Below, piece after piece: positions 57,326 through 64,000 of a DNA stretch of 64,000 nucleotides. The notes under the pieces are model-generated. The model was not told where the DNA came from. It ran no database searches and saw nothing but the letters and a program-made list of their open reading frames with translations. Position 1 is the stretch's first letter. Each line of letters starts with the position of its first letter. The DNA comes from Pirellulales bacterium (GTDB lineage Bacteria; Planctomycetota; Planctomycetia; Pirellulales; UBA1268). Location: contig JAGYJY010000007.1 of assembly GCA_018401745.1 (NCBI GenBank), positions 124,001 to 188,000 of the forward strand, read 5' to 3'. The translations under genes and the position numbers were made by a program.

Positions 57326-57583
57326 TCAGGTGGGAGGGTCGAACCGCGGTGACGCTGAGGCGTTGTCGTCGTCGCGGCGGGCAGGACGCTGCGAGACGGC
57401 GGCGGGGAGATCGCCCCGCATCGCGGCTGAGATATCGACCTCTTTGGTGATCGACTGCATCGACCGCTTGAGCTCACCGATGCCCTTGCCCACCGAGCGG
57501 CCCACCTCGGGCAGCCGCTTGCCGTAGATCATCACGGCAATCGCACCGATGACACAGATTTCAACAGGCCCAAGTCCGAACAT
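57326..57583 (-). CDS. tatA: TatA/E-like twin-arginine translocase subunit
   Basis: 85 residues. One N-terminal membrane helix (MFGLGPVEICVIGAIAVMIYG), then the amphipathic helix RLPEVGRSVGKGIGELKRSM and a polar tail with Arg/Asp. This is the TatA layout: helix, hinge (FG-like YGKRLPEVGR), amphipathic helix. TatA forms the pore-like assembly of the twin-arginine pathway. The second TatA-like gene is 14 bp upstream. No tatC is in the window. Confidence 0.9.
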   Translation of the reverse strand: MFGLGPVEICVIGAIAVMIYGKRLPEVGRSVGKGIGELKRSMQSITKEVDISAAMRGDLPAAVSQRPARRDDDNASASPRFDPPT

Positions 57584-57597
57584 GCTGCATCGCCGAC

Positions 57598-57813
57598 TTA
57601 CTTGGCAGTCGCGTCCTGGTTGCTCTCGTCTTCGATTCCCTGCACACCCCGCTTGAACTCCACGATGCCCTGACCGAGCGACCGCATCACCTTCGGAAGC
57701 CGCGAACCGAACAGCAGCAGGATCACACCGGAAACAACCAGCAGCTCAACCGTGCCCAGGCCCATGAAGCCCAGAATCGGCGCGCCAAGAAGAGCAGACG
57801 AAAGGACGATCAC
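57598..57813 (-). CDS. TatA/B-like twin-arginine translocase subunit
   Basis: 71 residues from GTG 57813, which has GGAGG 7 nt upstream; ATG 57765 would be too short on the N side. Membrane helix LGTVELLVVSGVILLLFGSR, amphipathic helix KVMRSLGQGIVEFKRGVQG, acidic end. Resembles the next gene (57326-57583) in the FGSRLPKV/YGKRLPEV hinge, so the pair is a duplicated TatA set. Whether this one acts as TatB is not clear. Confidence 0.82.
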   Translation of the reverse strand: MIVLSSALLGAPILGFMGLGTVELLVVSGVILLLFGSRLPKVMRSLGQGIVEFKRGVQGIEDESNQDATAK

Positions 57814-57981
57814 GGCTGGAGCCTCCAAAAAAAGATTGGCCGAGGGCGTTGGGAACCCCCACGCCACCACGCAGCTTCCGCAAGAAAACCTCGCAGCTCC
57901 ACGCACCTTAAGTCTATTCGACCACCCACCCCGGTCAAACGAGCCCACAGGCCAACGCACAACCAACACCCAACGCCCACT

Positions 57982-59672
57982 TCAGCGGGAAACCGCCTCC
58001 AGCCCGTCGCCTCCGGCCAATGCCGCCACACGCCCCCCCGCCTGGGCATGCATCGGCAGGTAGCGGTAGTAGACCTCGAGGGTCATCACCGCGAGGGCGG
58101 TGGAGTAGACACGTCCGCCATGTCCTCCCCAGACCGGATCTGGATCCCAGCTTCCCCGCAGCGGTCCGGCCTCCGCTCGCTGCAGGCTGAGCACCGCTGC
58201 CTGCATGCGGGCGTTCCACCGCTCCCACTGGGGTCCGCCCACGTGAAACGACGCCAGCGTCGCGTAGTACCAGGTGTAAGCATTGGGCTGCGAGGCGTCG
58301 GGCGGACGCTGGGCGAGCAGATCCATCGCTTCGCCGGCGGCCGGATTGCTCGCGTCCATCCCCAGCAGCATGCGGCAGAGGCACGCCTCGGCGGTCATCG
58401 CCACACTCGGCCGCTCGCCCGGCCGGTAGGCCGCCATGCCTCCGAAGCGTCCCGATGAGACACGATCGAGAAAACGCCAGGCGCGGGCCTCAGCCTGCCC
58501 ACTGCTCTCTACTCCCGCCAGCCGGCTGCTGCGGAGGGCCATCACCTGCCAGCCAAGCTGGCTCGTGTCGCCGGTGTCGCCGGCTGCATACCGCCAGCCG
58601 CCTGTCGATGGGCTTTGCATCGAGAGCGTGTAGCCAATGGCCCGCCGCAGCGGCTCTCGCAGAGCCTCATCGCCGGTCATGGCAACGGTCTCGGCCAGCG
58701 CGATCGTCGCCATGCCGTGGCAGTAGAGGGCGGCAAAAAACTCGGCATCTCCTGCCAGGGAACCGTTGTCTGCCTGCCGCGCGACAAGAAAAGCGATGCC
58801 GCGCGAGACCGTGTCGGCATACTGCCCGGAGCGAGTGCGTGTTGCCAGATCCCAGGAAAGCCAGCACCGCGAGCCCACTGACGCCATGGTCGCTGCGGCT
58901 CCCAGCACCGCGACGGTCGCGGCCATCGATCGACCGCTCAACGCCTGCGCCGTGCCGATCGGCATCCCAGCGGCCATCCGCCGACTGGGCCGCCGCGAGC
59001 CAGGCAAGCCCCTCGCGGACAGCCCGCTCCGTCGCCTCCGACCCGCCCCTCGCTGCAGCCGCTGCCTGACGGCGTTCCCCGAAGCGGTCGGCATAGGGAG
59101 CTGGCGGCTGGGGCAGGGCCTCGTCGGCCAGCTCATCCCCTACCGATGCTCTCGGATTCCACCAGCAGGGTCTCTTCGCCGGAGCCGTCGGCCGCAGCGG
59201 CGGGCTCATCAACCGCCACTGCTGCCTCCGCTGCCAGCAGCGGCACGAGGTCACTGTCGCTTGCAGCGACCGCCAGTTCGGCCGCGGCCGCCGCTGCAGG
59301 CTCTTCCTCAAGCCGTGCCTCCGCCTCGGATGTCCCCGCTCCTTCCTCTGCCTGAGCCGACTCCTCTGGCAGGTCGGCGGCATCCGCGGCCTCCTCCATC
59401 GGCATGGCCTCCGGCACATCTGCCGCGTCATCGGCAAGCACCACCATCATCGTCATCCGACCCTCGTCCGCCGTGCCCCACGAGGCCGGCCGCATGCCGC
59501 CAATGCCCGCTGCAACGAGGGCCAACAGCAGGTGCACGCCTACCGAGAGGACCACGCATTTCTTCAGCGTGTCTGACTGCAGCCAGCGGGTTCGCGCGAG
59601 CAAAACGAGCCCACCCAAGGCAACGCCCAGCAGGACAGCAGCGATCACCAAGCCGGCCTGGAGCCCGTTCAT
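57982..59672 (-). CDS. TonB-like membrane protein with alpha-toroid (prenyltransferase/terpene-cyclase-like) domain; two frameshifts
   Basis: About 560 residues. N-terminus: two membrane helices (GLVIAAVLLGVALGGLVLLA and VVLSVGVHLLLALVAAGIG), then an Ala/Glu/Pro-like linker of about 120 residues. After a shift in GGGG near 59142 (IGR-DELADEALPQ) the second part reads PPAPYADRFGERR, AREGLAWLAAAQSADGRWD-like repeats, and VSGLAVLAFLGSGNTH. A second shift near 58845 leads to SGQYADTVSRGIAFLVARQA, ALYCHGMATIALAETVAM, GWRYAAGDTGDTSQLGWQVM and PDPVWGGHGGRVYSTALAVM, an alpha-alpha toroid of the squalene-cyclase/prenyltransferase type. No DXDD motif was found. ExbD overlaps its start by 4 nt. Confidence 0.65.
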
Positions 59673-60100
59673 CGCACCACCGTCGTGCCCGCCTTGGTGG
59701 CCACCGAAATGCCCACATGGCGGATGCCAGCGATCCGACAGGCCTCATACACCTCGGCCATCCGGCCGTGGGTGACCGCGCGATCTCCTCGCACGAGCAC
59801 GGTCAGGTCCGGACGAGCCTTCTGCAGAGCAGCCAGCCGGGCCGCCAGTTCCTCCCAGGCAACGGCCTCTCCGCCGAGCTGCACCTCGCCGCCGGCGGTG
59901 ATCTCAAGCAGCTCCGGCCGCACGGCCGTCACGGCTGCGGCTGCTGAAACACTCGGCAGCTCCACCTCAAACTGCCGCTCATCACCGGAAAACCGGGTCG
60001 CGCACATGAAAAAGATCGTGAGCACGAGCACCACGTCGATCATCGGCGTGAGGCTCGGCGTGGGATCGTCGTCGTGGCTGAAGCGGGCACGCAGCGGCAT
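59669..60100 (-). CDS. exbD: ExbD/TolR-type proton channel subunit
   Basis: 143 residues. The single N-terminal membrane helix carries the essential Asp (LTPMIDVVLVLTIFFMCAT). The C-terminal periplasmic domain has VLVRGDRAVTHGRMAEVYEAC. Works with ExbB to couple the proton gradient to TonB-like proteins. Its start is 66 bp after the exbB stop, and it overlaps the next gene by 4 nt. Confidence 0.9.
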   Translation of the reverse strand: MPLRARFSHDDDPTPSLTPMIDVVLVLTIFFMCATRFSGDERQFEVELPSVSAAAAVTAVRPELLEITAGGEVQLGGEAVAWEELAARLAALQKARPDLTVLVRGDRAVTHGRMAEVYEACRIAGIRHVGISVATKAGTTVVR

Positions 60101-60166
60101 GGCGAGTGGCCAACAATGAATAAGGATGAATGCGGACCGTGGACAACATCAGTGGGCAGCGCTCGC

Positions 60167-61123
60167 TCAGGCCGCCTGCTTCCTCGAAACCCCAGACGAT
60201 CGGCCGGCTGTTTCTCCTGCGGCCCCCGACTCCAGGGCAATCTCGTCGACAACCCGCTGAGACACCTCATCCAACCGCATCGCCAAAAACTCCACACGGC
60301 TCGTCAGCCAGGAGTGGATCACCATTGCGGGAATCGCCACGAGCAGGCCCATGGCAGTGGTGATCAAGGCTTCGCCGAAGCCCTTGGCCAGCAGGTCGGG
60401 CCGGCCCATCGCGCCGGCAGACGCGACGTCGTTGAACGACCGGATCAGACCAAACACCGTGCCGAGCAGCCCCAGCATCGGGGCCGTGCTGGCAATCGCG
60501 TGAAACACCCGGCGGTAGCGGCCGAGCCTGCCGATTTCCCGCTCACCTGCGTCGATCACGGCCTGTTCAATCTCGACCGCGGGGCGGCCCCACCGCCGCA
60601 CCGCCGCCGCCACGACCCTTGCCGCCGGGCTGCCGTTGGCCTCGCAGGCCTCCAGGGCAGAGCCACGGTCATGCTCCCCAGCTTCGAGCTGCTCAAGGAA
60701 GCGATCGACAAACACTCGCGGCACAACGCTGCCTGTCCGCAACGACACCACCCGCTCGATGCCAAAGGCCGCCAGCACAAACGAGCAGCCCAGCAGCGGC
60801 AGCATCAAGACGCCGCCCTCGCTGACCACCGAGAGCAGGTTGCCTGTGGGAATCAGTTCGGCCGGCGCGGGCTCTTCGGCCGCAGCCGGCTCCGCCGCAG
60901 CATCGATGGGGCTGGTCTGCGGCGCGGGTTCGGCCCGTGCGATGCGAACGCTGCTGCCGGAGGCGGGCGAGCTGGTCGATGGCAGCGGCTCGCTGCCCGC
61001 CCAAGCTCGAGGGTTCTGAGCCTCGGCCGTCGCCCCTCCGGCAATCCATGCTGCGACGAGCAGGGCCTGGAGCCCACTCCGCAGGCCGCGCCGGCAAGCA
61101 TTCCTGACACGCAGGGGCACCAT
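60167..61123 (-). CDS. exbB: MotA/TolQ/ExbB family proton channel subunit
   Basis: 318 residues from ATG 61123. A signal-like N-terminus (LQALLVAAWIAGGATAEAQ) and a long Ala/Pro/Glu periplasmic extension precede the ExbB core: helix VLMLPLLGCSFVLAAFGIER, STAPMLGLLGTVFGLIRSF, and LITTAMGLLVAIPAMVIHSW. The N-terminal extension is usual in planctomycetes. The first gene of the exbB-exbD-toroid operon. Confidence 0.9.
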   Translation of the reverse strand: MVPLRVRNACRRGLRSGLQALLVAAWIAGGATAEAQNPRAWAGSEPLPSTSSPASGSSVRIARAEPAPQTSPIDAAAEPAAAEEPAPAELIPTGNLLSVVSEGGVLMLPLLGCSFVLAAFGIERVVSLRTGSVVPRVFVDRFLEQLEAGEHDRGSALEACEANGSPAARVVAAAVRRWGRPAVEIEQAVIDAGEREIGRLGRYRRVFHAIASTAPMLGLLGTVFGLIRSFNDVASAGAMGRPDLLAKGFGEALITTAMGLLVAIPAMVIHSWLTSRVEFLAMRLDEVSQRVVDEIALESGAAGETAGRSSGVSRKQAA

Positions 61124-61334
61124 GGCTCCGTCCGTTCCCTGACTCCTCGTGCCCGCCGTTCCGTCGGCGCGGCCGAAAGGCCTGGCCGCGTTCTCCACGG
61201 CCAGACCTTTCTTCTGGATTCATCGGACGGACTGCTTGGTGGCGGCGAGTCGCAGTTTCCAGGAGAGCCTTCAGCTGCGTGATCGAGCTAACCGCGACAA
61301 TCCCTGTTGTACGACCAGCCCCTCCAGACCTTCG

Positions 61335-61390
61335 CAGACTGTGGAACGAGTCTGCCGCCGCAGGATGCGGATGGCTTTTTCCACGGACAG
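61335..61390 (-). repeat. Copy B of a stop-codon-adjacent hairpin element
   Basis: Read on the minus strand it starts with the base after the stop TAA of the lipoprotein gene: CTGTCCGTGGAAAAAGCCAT, then CCGCA-TCC-TGCGG, then CAGAC-TCGTTCCACA-GTCTG. The first 20 bp and the first hairpin are identical to copy A at 19972. The 267-bp gap to exbB holds nothing else recognisable. Confidence 0.6.
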
Positions 61391-61984
61391 TTAGAAGTCG
61401 GCCTGGGCTCCGCCGGTCACGTCGCCAACCATGTGCAGATGGTTGTGGTCGATATAGAGCACCTCGCGGCAGTCTTCGTCGACAAGCGTGTGGGGCACAG
61501 GCCAGCCCACGCGACGCACCTCCTGGAAGTAGACGGTGCACTTGTAGTGGGCATGGTGCTGCTGGACGGGGCCAACGAGCGGCATGTGTCGCGGCGGATC
61601 GATGTAGTCGGAAATCTTGGCCTTGGTGATTCGCACGTTGTTGCGCTGCACTTCATAGAGGAACGGCCAGTTGCCTTCCACCGGGCGGCTGCGTTCGAGG
61701 GCTCGCATCACCTCGTCGTCGCTCGGCTCATCGACCGCCTCGCAGGGGCCACCGGGAGGAATCGGACCGAGCACGGGAGCCCGCCCGTAGCGTTCCTTCT
61801 CCCAGAACTTGTCTTCCCGTTCCTTCTGCAGGCCCACGGGCACGGGCAACGGAATGGCAAGCGGGCCAAGGTTGGGGCCCTGGCTCGTCATCCAAAAACA
61901 GCCGCTCTGCGAGACGCCTGCGACGGCGATCGAGAGGGTCAGAAGCAGTGAAGCGGCTCGCGTGATGTTGGGTCGCGTGCTCAT
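61391..61984 (-). CDS. Probable lipoprotein, hypothetical
   Basis: 197 residues from ATG 61984. A signal sequence (ASLLLTLSIAVAGVSQSGC) ends in SGC, a possible lipobox with Cys 29. The mature part has VGLQKEREDKFWEKERYGR, VPHTLVDEDCREVLYID and HNHLHMVGDVTGG, with several His. It is located after the BON-domain gene on the same strand, separated by about 250 bp that hold a terminator. No function is recognised. Confidence 0.65.
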   Translation of the reverse strand: MSTRPNITRAASLLLTLSIAVAGVSQSGCFWMTSQGPNLGPLAIPLPVPVGLQKEREDKFWEKERYGRAPVLGPIPPGGPCEAVDEPSDDEVMRALERSRPVEGNWPFLYEVQRNNVRITKAKISDYIDPPRHMPLVGPVQQHHAHYKCTVYFQEVRRVGWPVPHTLVDEDCREVLYIDHNHLHMVGDVTGGAQADF

Positions 61985-62093
61985 GGGGTCAGGTCCCTGG
62001 GGATTCCGGACAAGCGTTACTGGATGTATCGGCGGAAAGGCTGGCAAACCTTGCGGGTTTTTCCGAAAAATCGGATTAGGCCAGCCGGCGCAT

Positions 62094-62205
62094 AAAAAAA
62101 GGGCAGGCCCGGCAACCGCTGCCCCCCGATGGTGACGGTCGCCGAGCCTGCCTTGGTCGAACCGGCCCCGCGATGGCTGACGGTGTTGTCAGCCAGCCAT
62201 CGCGG
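62094..62205 (-). terminator. Two hairpins and T-tract after the BON-domain gene
   Basis: On the minus strand, 25 nt after the stop, CCGCGATGGCTGGCTGAC pairs with GTCAGCCATCGCGG (62168-62205). A second stem follows (GGCAGGCTCGGCGACC / GGTTGCCGGGCCTGCC, 62102-62152) with a run of seven Ts (62094-62100). The second one has the shape of an intrinsic terminator. Confidence 0.85.
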
Positions 62206-62229
62206 AGTTGCGGAGGCGGTCAGGAAGCA

Positions 62230-63612
62230 TCAGTGATGCTGTGCGCGATCGTCGAAGTCGAGGAACCACCAGCCGTCGTCCCACTCCAGCGACACCCGCC
62301 GCCAGCCGAGCGGCACCTGCGGGTAGGGGTAGAAGGGCCCGATATACGGGAAGGCGGTCGGCGAATACTGCGTGGGATACTGCAGAGCGGCGTAGTTGGG
62401 ATACGACGCGTAGCTCGGCCAGGCATAGTTGGGCATGTTTGGCCCATCGCCACGCATGGGAACTGGCGGCATGCCCACTCCGGCCGAGCCCATCGGCATC
62501 GGTCGGCCGAGGCCACCGCCCTGCGGCACGTAGCCGGGTTGTGGCTGCGGCTGCCGTCCGGCGTAGCCCTGGTCGGCGTACCCTGGTCGGCCCTGGTCGA
62601 CGTAGTAGTCGCCCTGGGGAGCTGCCGACTGCGGGGCGTATTCACGCGGGCTGTATTCGTTGACCACCCGCTCTGAGCCGGGCACAACCCGCTCGGAGCC
62701 AGGCACAACCCGCTCGCCGCCCATCACGCCGGCCACCTGCTTGACCCACGAGGCGAGGCTCGAGGGCTTCTTGGTGGCAGCCTGTTCGGTGCGGGTTGCA
62801 TCCGACTGCGTGGGAATCGCCGACGCCCTGGCCATCGCCATTGGCCGCGGCGTGTTGGCTCGCTGCGGCTGAGCCGGGGCAGCAGAGGCCTGCACGGCGA
62901 GCGGCTGCGGCTGAGCGACTGCGGGGGCCTCGAGTGGAGCCACCGCAGCGGCCTCCGCCAAGGCCACCTCTTCCGCTGGCGGCTGTGTCACTGGCGGCTG
63001 TGTCACCGCCACGGCAGTCTCGGCAGGCTGGGCAGCCTCCGCGGCAGGACCAGCTTCAGCAAGAGGGGCAGCCTCAGCAACCGGGGCCGCAACCACGGCT
63101 TCGGCAGCGGGCTCGATCATCGGCCGCGTCTCAGCCGTGACCAGCTCGACCTCACCATATTTGGCACCGATCGAGGCGGGCATCGCCAGCACGCCCGTGT
63201 CGCCTTGGCCGGCGGCCACAAGCTGCGGCGATGCGGTCTCACCAGTGGCAGCCGCCACGGCCGGCTCATCAGCAGCCACGCCGAGCAGCCCCCGCATCGA
63301 CTTGGGCAGGCCGAGCGTGATGCCCGACCGCTTCTTGACCGTCTTCAGCGAGAGCCGGTTGACCACCCGCTCCACGCCCTCAGTGTTTTCCGCAACCGCC
63401 ATCGCCGCGGCAATCTGCCGGGCGTCGGTCACTTCGCCTTCGAGGAAGACCGTGCCTTCACTCTCTTTGACATTGACGCGGTAGTCCTCGAGCTGACCCG
63501 ATTCGCGGAGCCGGGCAGCCACCGAGGCAGCCACGTCGTCGGCCGCGGCCGTGGAAGCCGCGAGGATCGACGTCATCGCTCCAACGAGGAACGTGTATTT
63601 CGAAATCGACAT
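62230..63612 (-). CDS. Exported BON-domain protein with Tyr/Pro-rich tail
   Basis: 460 residues. Signal peptide SKYTFLVGAMTSILAAS, cleavage near AAADD. The BON domain (about residues 30-95) has VAARLRESGQLEDYRVNVKE and GTVFLEGEVTDARQIAAAMA, then VNRLSLKTVKKRSG. BON domains bind phospholipids or are found in osmotic stress proteins. The middle is Ala/Pro/Glu low complexity with small tandem repeats (VTQPPVTQPP; SERVVPGSERVV). The end is Tyr/Pro/Gly-rich and closes with PQVPLGWRRVSLEWDDGWWF LDFDDR, a C-terminal cap I recall from planctomycetes. Probable cell-envelope protein. Confidence 0.8.
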   Translation of the reverse strand: MSISKYTFLVGAMTSILAASTAAADDVAASVAARLRESGQLEDYRVNVKESEGTVFLEGEVTDARQIAAAMAVAENTEGVERVVNRLSLKTVKKRSGITLGLPKSMRGLLGVAADEPAVAAATGETASPQLVAAGQGDTGVLAMPASIGAKYGEVELVTAETRPMIEPAAEAVVAAPVAEAAPLAEAGPAAEAAQPAETAVAVTQPPVTQPPAEEVALAEAAAVAPLEAPAVAQPQPLAVQASAAPAQPQRANTPRPMAMARASAIPTQSDATRTEQAATKKPSSLASWVKQVAGVMGGERVVPGSERVVPGSERVVNEYSPREYAPQSAAPQGDYYVDQGRPGYADQGYAGRQPQPQPGYVPQGGGLGRPMPMGSAGVGMPPVPMRGDGPNMPNYAWPSYASYPNYAALQYPTQYSPTAFPYIGPFYPYPQVPLGWRRVSLEWDDGWWFLDFDDRAQHH

Positions 63613-63787
63613 GAATGACTCCTCCAGTCGGTGGCGTGCCAATGCATCCGCCGGGCAACGGGATCAGCAGTAGCGGCCGACCCGTGGGGAGTCATCGGCA
63701 GGTCGCCTATGCCGACGGGAGGAATTTTTCCGTTCGCACCGATGTTGCCGCAAAAAGTGTTCCGCCTAGGCAAACGGCGCAGACTTT

Positions 63788-64000
63788 TCAGGCCGCACGA
63801 TCGCCAGCACCGCTGGCACCGCCAACATCGGCAACGGCAATCAGCGTGGCGATGGCCAGCGTCACCGCAGAAGCGATCGCCGTTCCAGGGCCGAGATGCA
63901 GCGAGACTCCGCAGAGCATGCCCGTCGCCGCCAGCAGCGACAGGCAGGCCATCTGGCAGACGCCTTCAAAGCGACTGCCCGTGGCCATCCGGGCAAACCA
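63788..64000 (-). CDS. C-terminal end of a small membrane protein (partial)
   Basis: The frame is open from the window edge (upstream residues WFARMATGSRFEGVCQM...) to the stop at 63788. It shows two hydrophobic stretches (MACLSLLAATGMLCGVSL and GTAIASAVTLAIATLIAVAD) and a short polar end. It may begin at ATG 63988 (66 residues) or beyond the window. The 175 bp to the next gene show a Phe-like A/T-rich tract near 63725 but no clear promoter. Function unknown. Confidence 0.45.
   Translation of the reverse strand, partial: WFARMATGSRFEGVCQMACLSLLAATGMLCGVSLHLGPGTAIASAVTLAIATLIAVADVGGASGAGDRAA

Noticed and set aside
1-64000. CRISPR array, prophage, insertion sequence or defence island
   Set aside because: No regularly spaced repeats of 25-40 bp, no Cas, integrase, transposase, restriction or toxin genes were found.

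Overview
The window is 64 kb of GC-rich bacterial chromosome whose gene content points to a planctomycete, probably of the Pirellulales type. The pointers are lineage-style families: a BON-domain protein with a Tyr/Pro-rich tail, a 63-residue Lys/Ala-rich protein, two tandem porins, a Hanks-type kinase, a response regulator headed by an excisionase-like helix-turn-helix, an ExbB/ExbD/alpha-toroid operon and a hopanoid gene set. The species was not identified and no database search was possible. There is no phage, transposase, CRISPR array or rRNA. One tRNA, Val(CAC), is present.

Layout. 0-12 kb: end of a beta-propeller protein, proC, a Lys-rich small protein, thioredoxin, a sigma-70 factor, a membrane coiled-coil protein, the betaine-lipid pair btaA-btaB, guaB and lineage-specific secreted proteins. 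12-22 kb: ilvD, a Ser/Thr kinase, surE, guaA and two paralogous porins. 22-39 kb: the lipid block with hpnG, an hpnD-hpnE fusion, hpnC, ispH, hpnH and squalene-hopene cyclase, interspersed with PEP carboxylase, phosphofructokinase, an EttA-type ABC-F protein and an sseA-sufE pair. 39-48.6 kb: histidine kinase and response regulator, a chorismate-lyase-like protein, a polyprenyl synthetase with an extra N-terminal domain, a HemW-like radical SAM protein, a TIM-barrel protein and queC-queE. 48.6-56 kb: a duplicated membrane protein, a GT9 glycosyltransferase, an FtsX-type ABC exporter, a thioesterase and bS18. 56-64 kb: an RRM protein, tRNA-Val, two TatA-like proteins, ExbB/ExbD/toroid, a lipoprotein and the BON-domain protein.

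How the genes fit together. IspH supplies C5 isoprenoid units and the prenyl synthase elongates them. HpnC, HpnD and HpnE make squalene, the cyclase makes hopene, HpnH adds adenosyl and HpnG would remove adenine. The window therefore encodes most of a route to C35 hopanoids. BtaA/BtaB would add a phosphorus-free betaine head group to diacylglycerol. Together these suggest an unusual membrane lipid programme. guaA/guaB (GMP) and queC/queE (7-deazaguanine) are the nucleotide theme.

Caution. At least ten otherwise well-conserved genes are broken by single-base shifts, many at runs of 3-5 identical bases, and the kinase has an in-frame TAG. This looks like uncorrected indels in the assembly rather than gene decay. 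Those genes are annotated as the intended full-length products, with the break position stated. The most intriguing non-coding signal is a hairpin element found directly after the stop codons of three unrelated genes.
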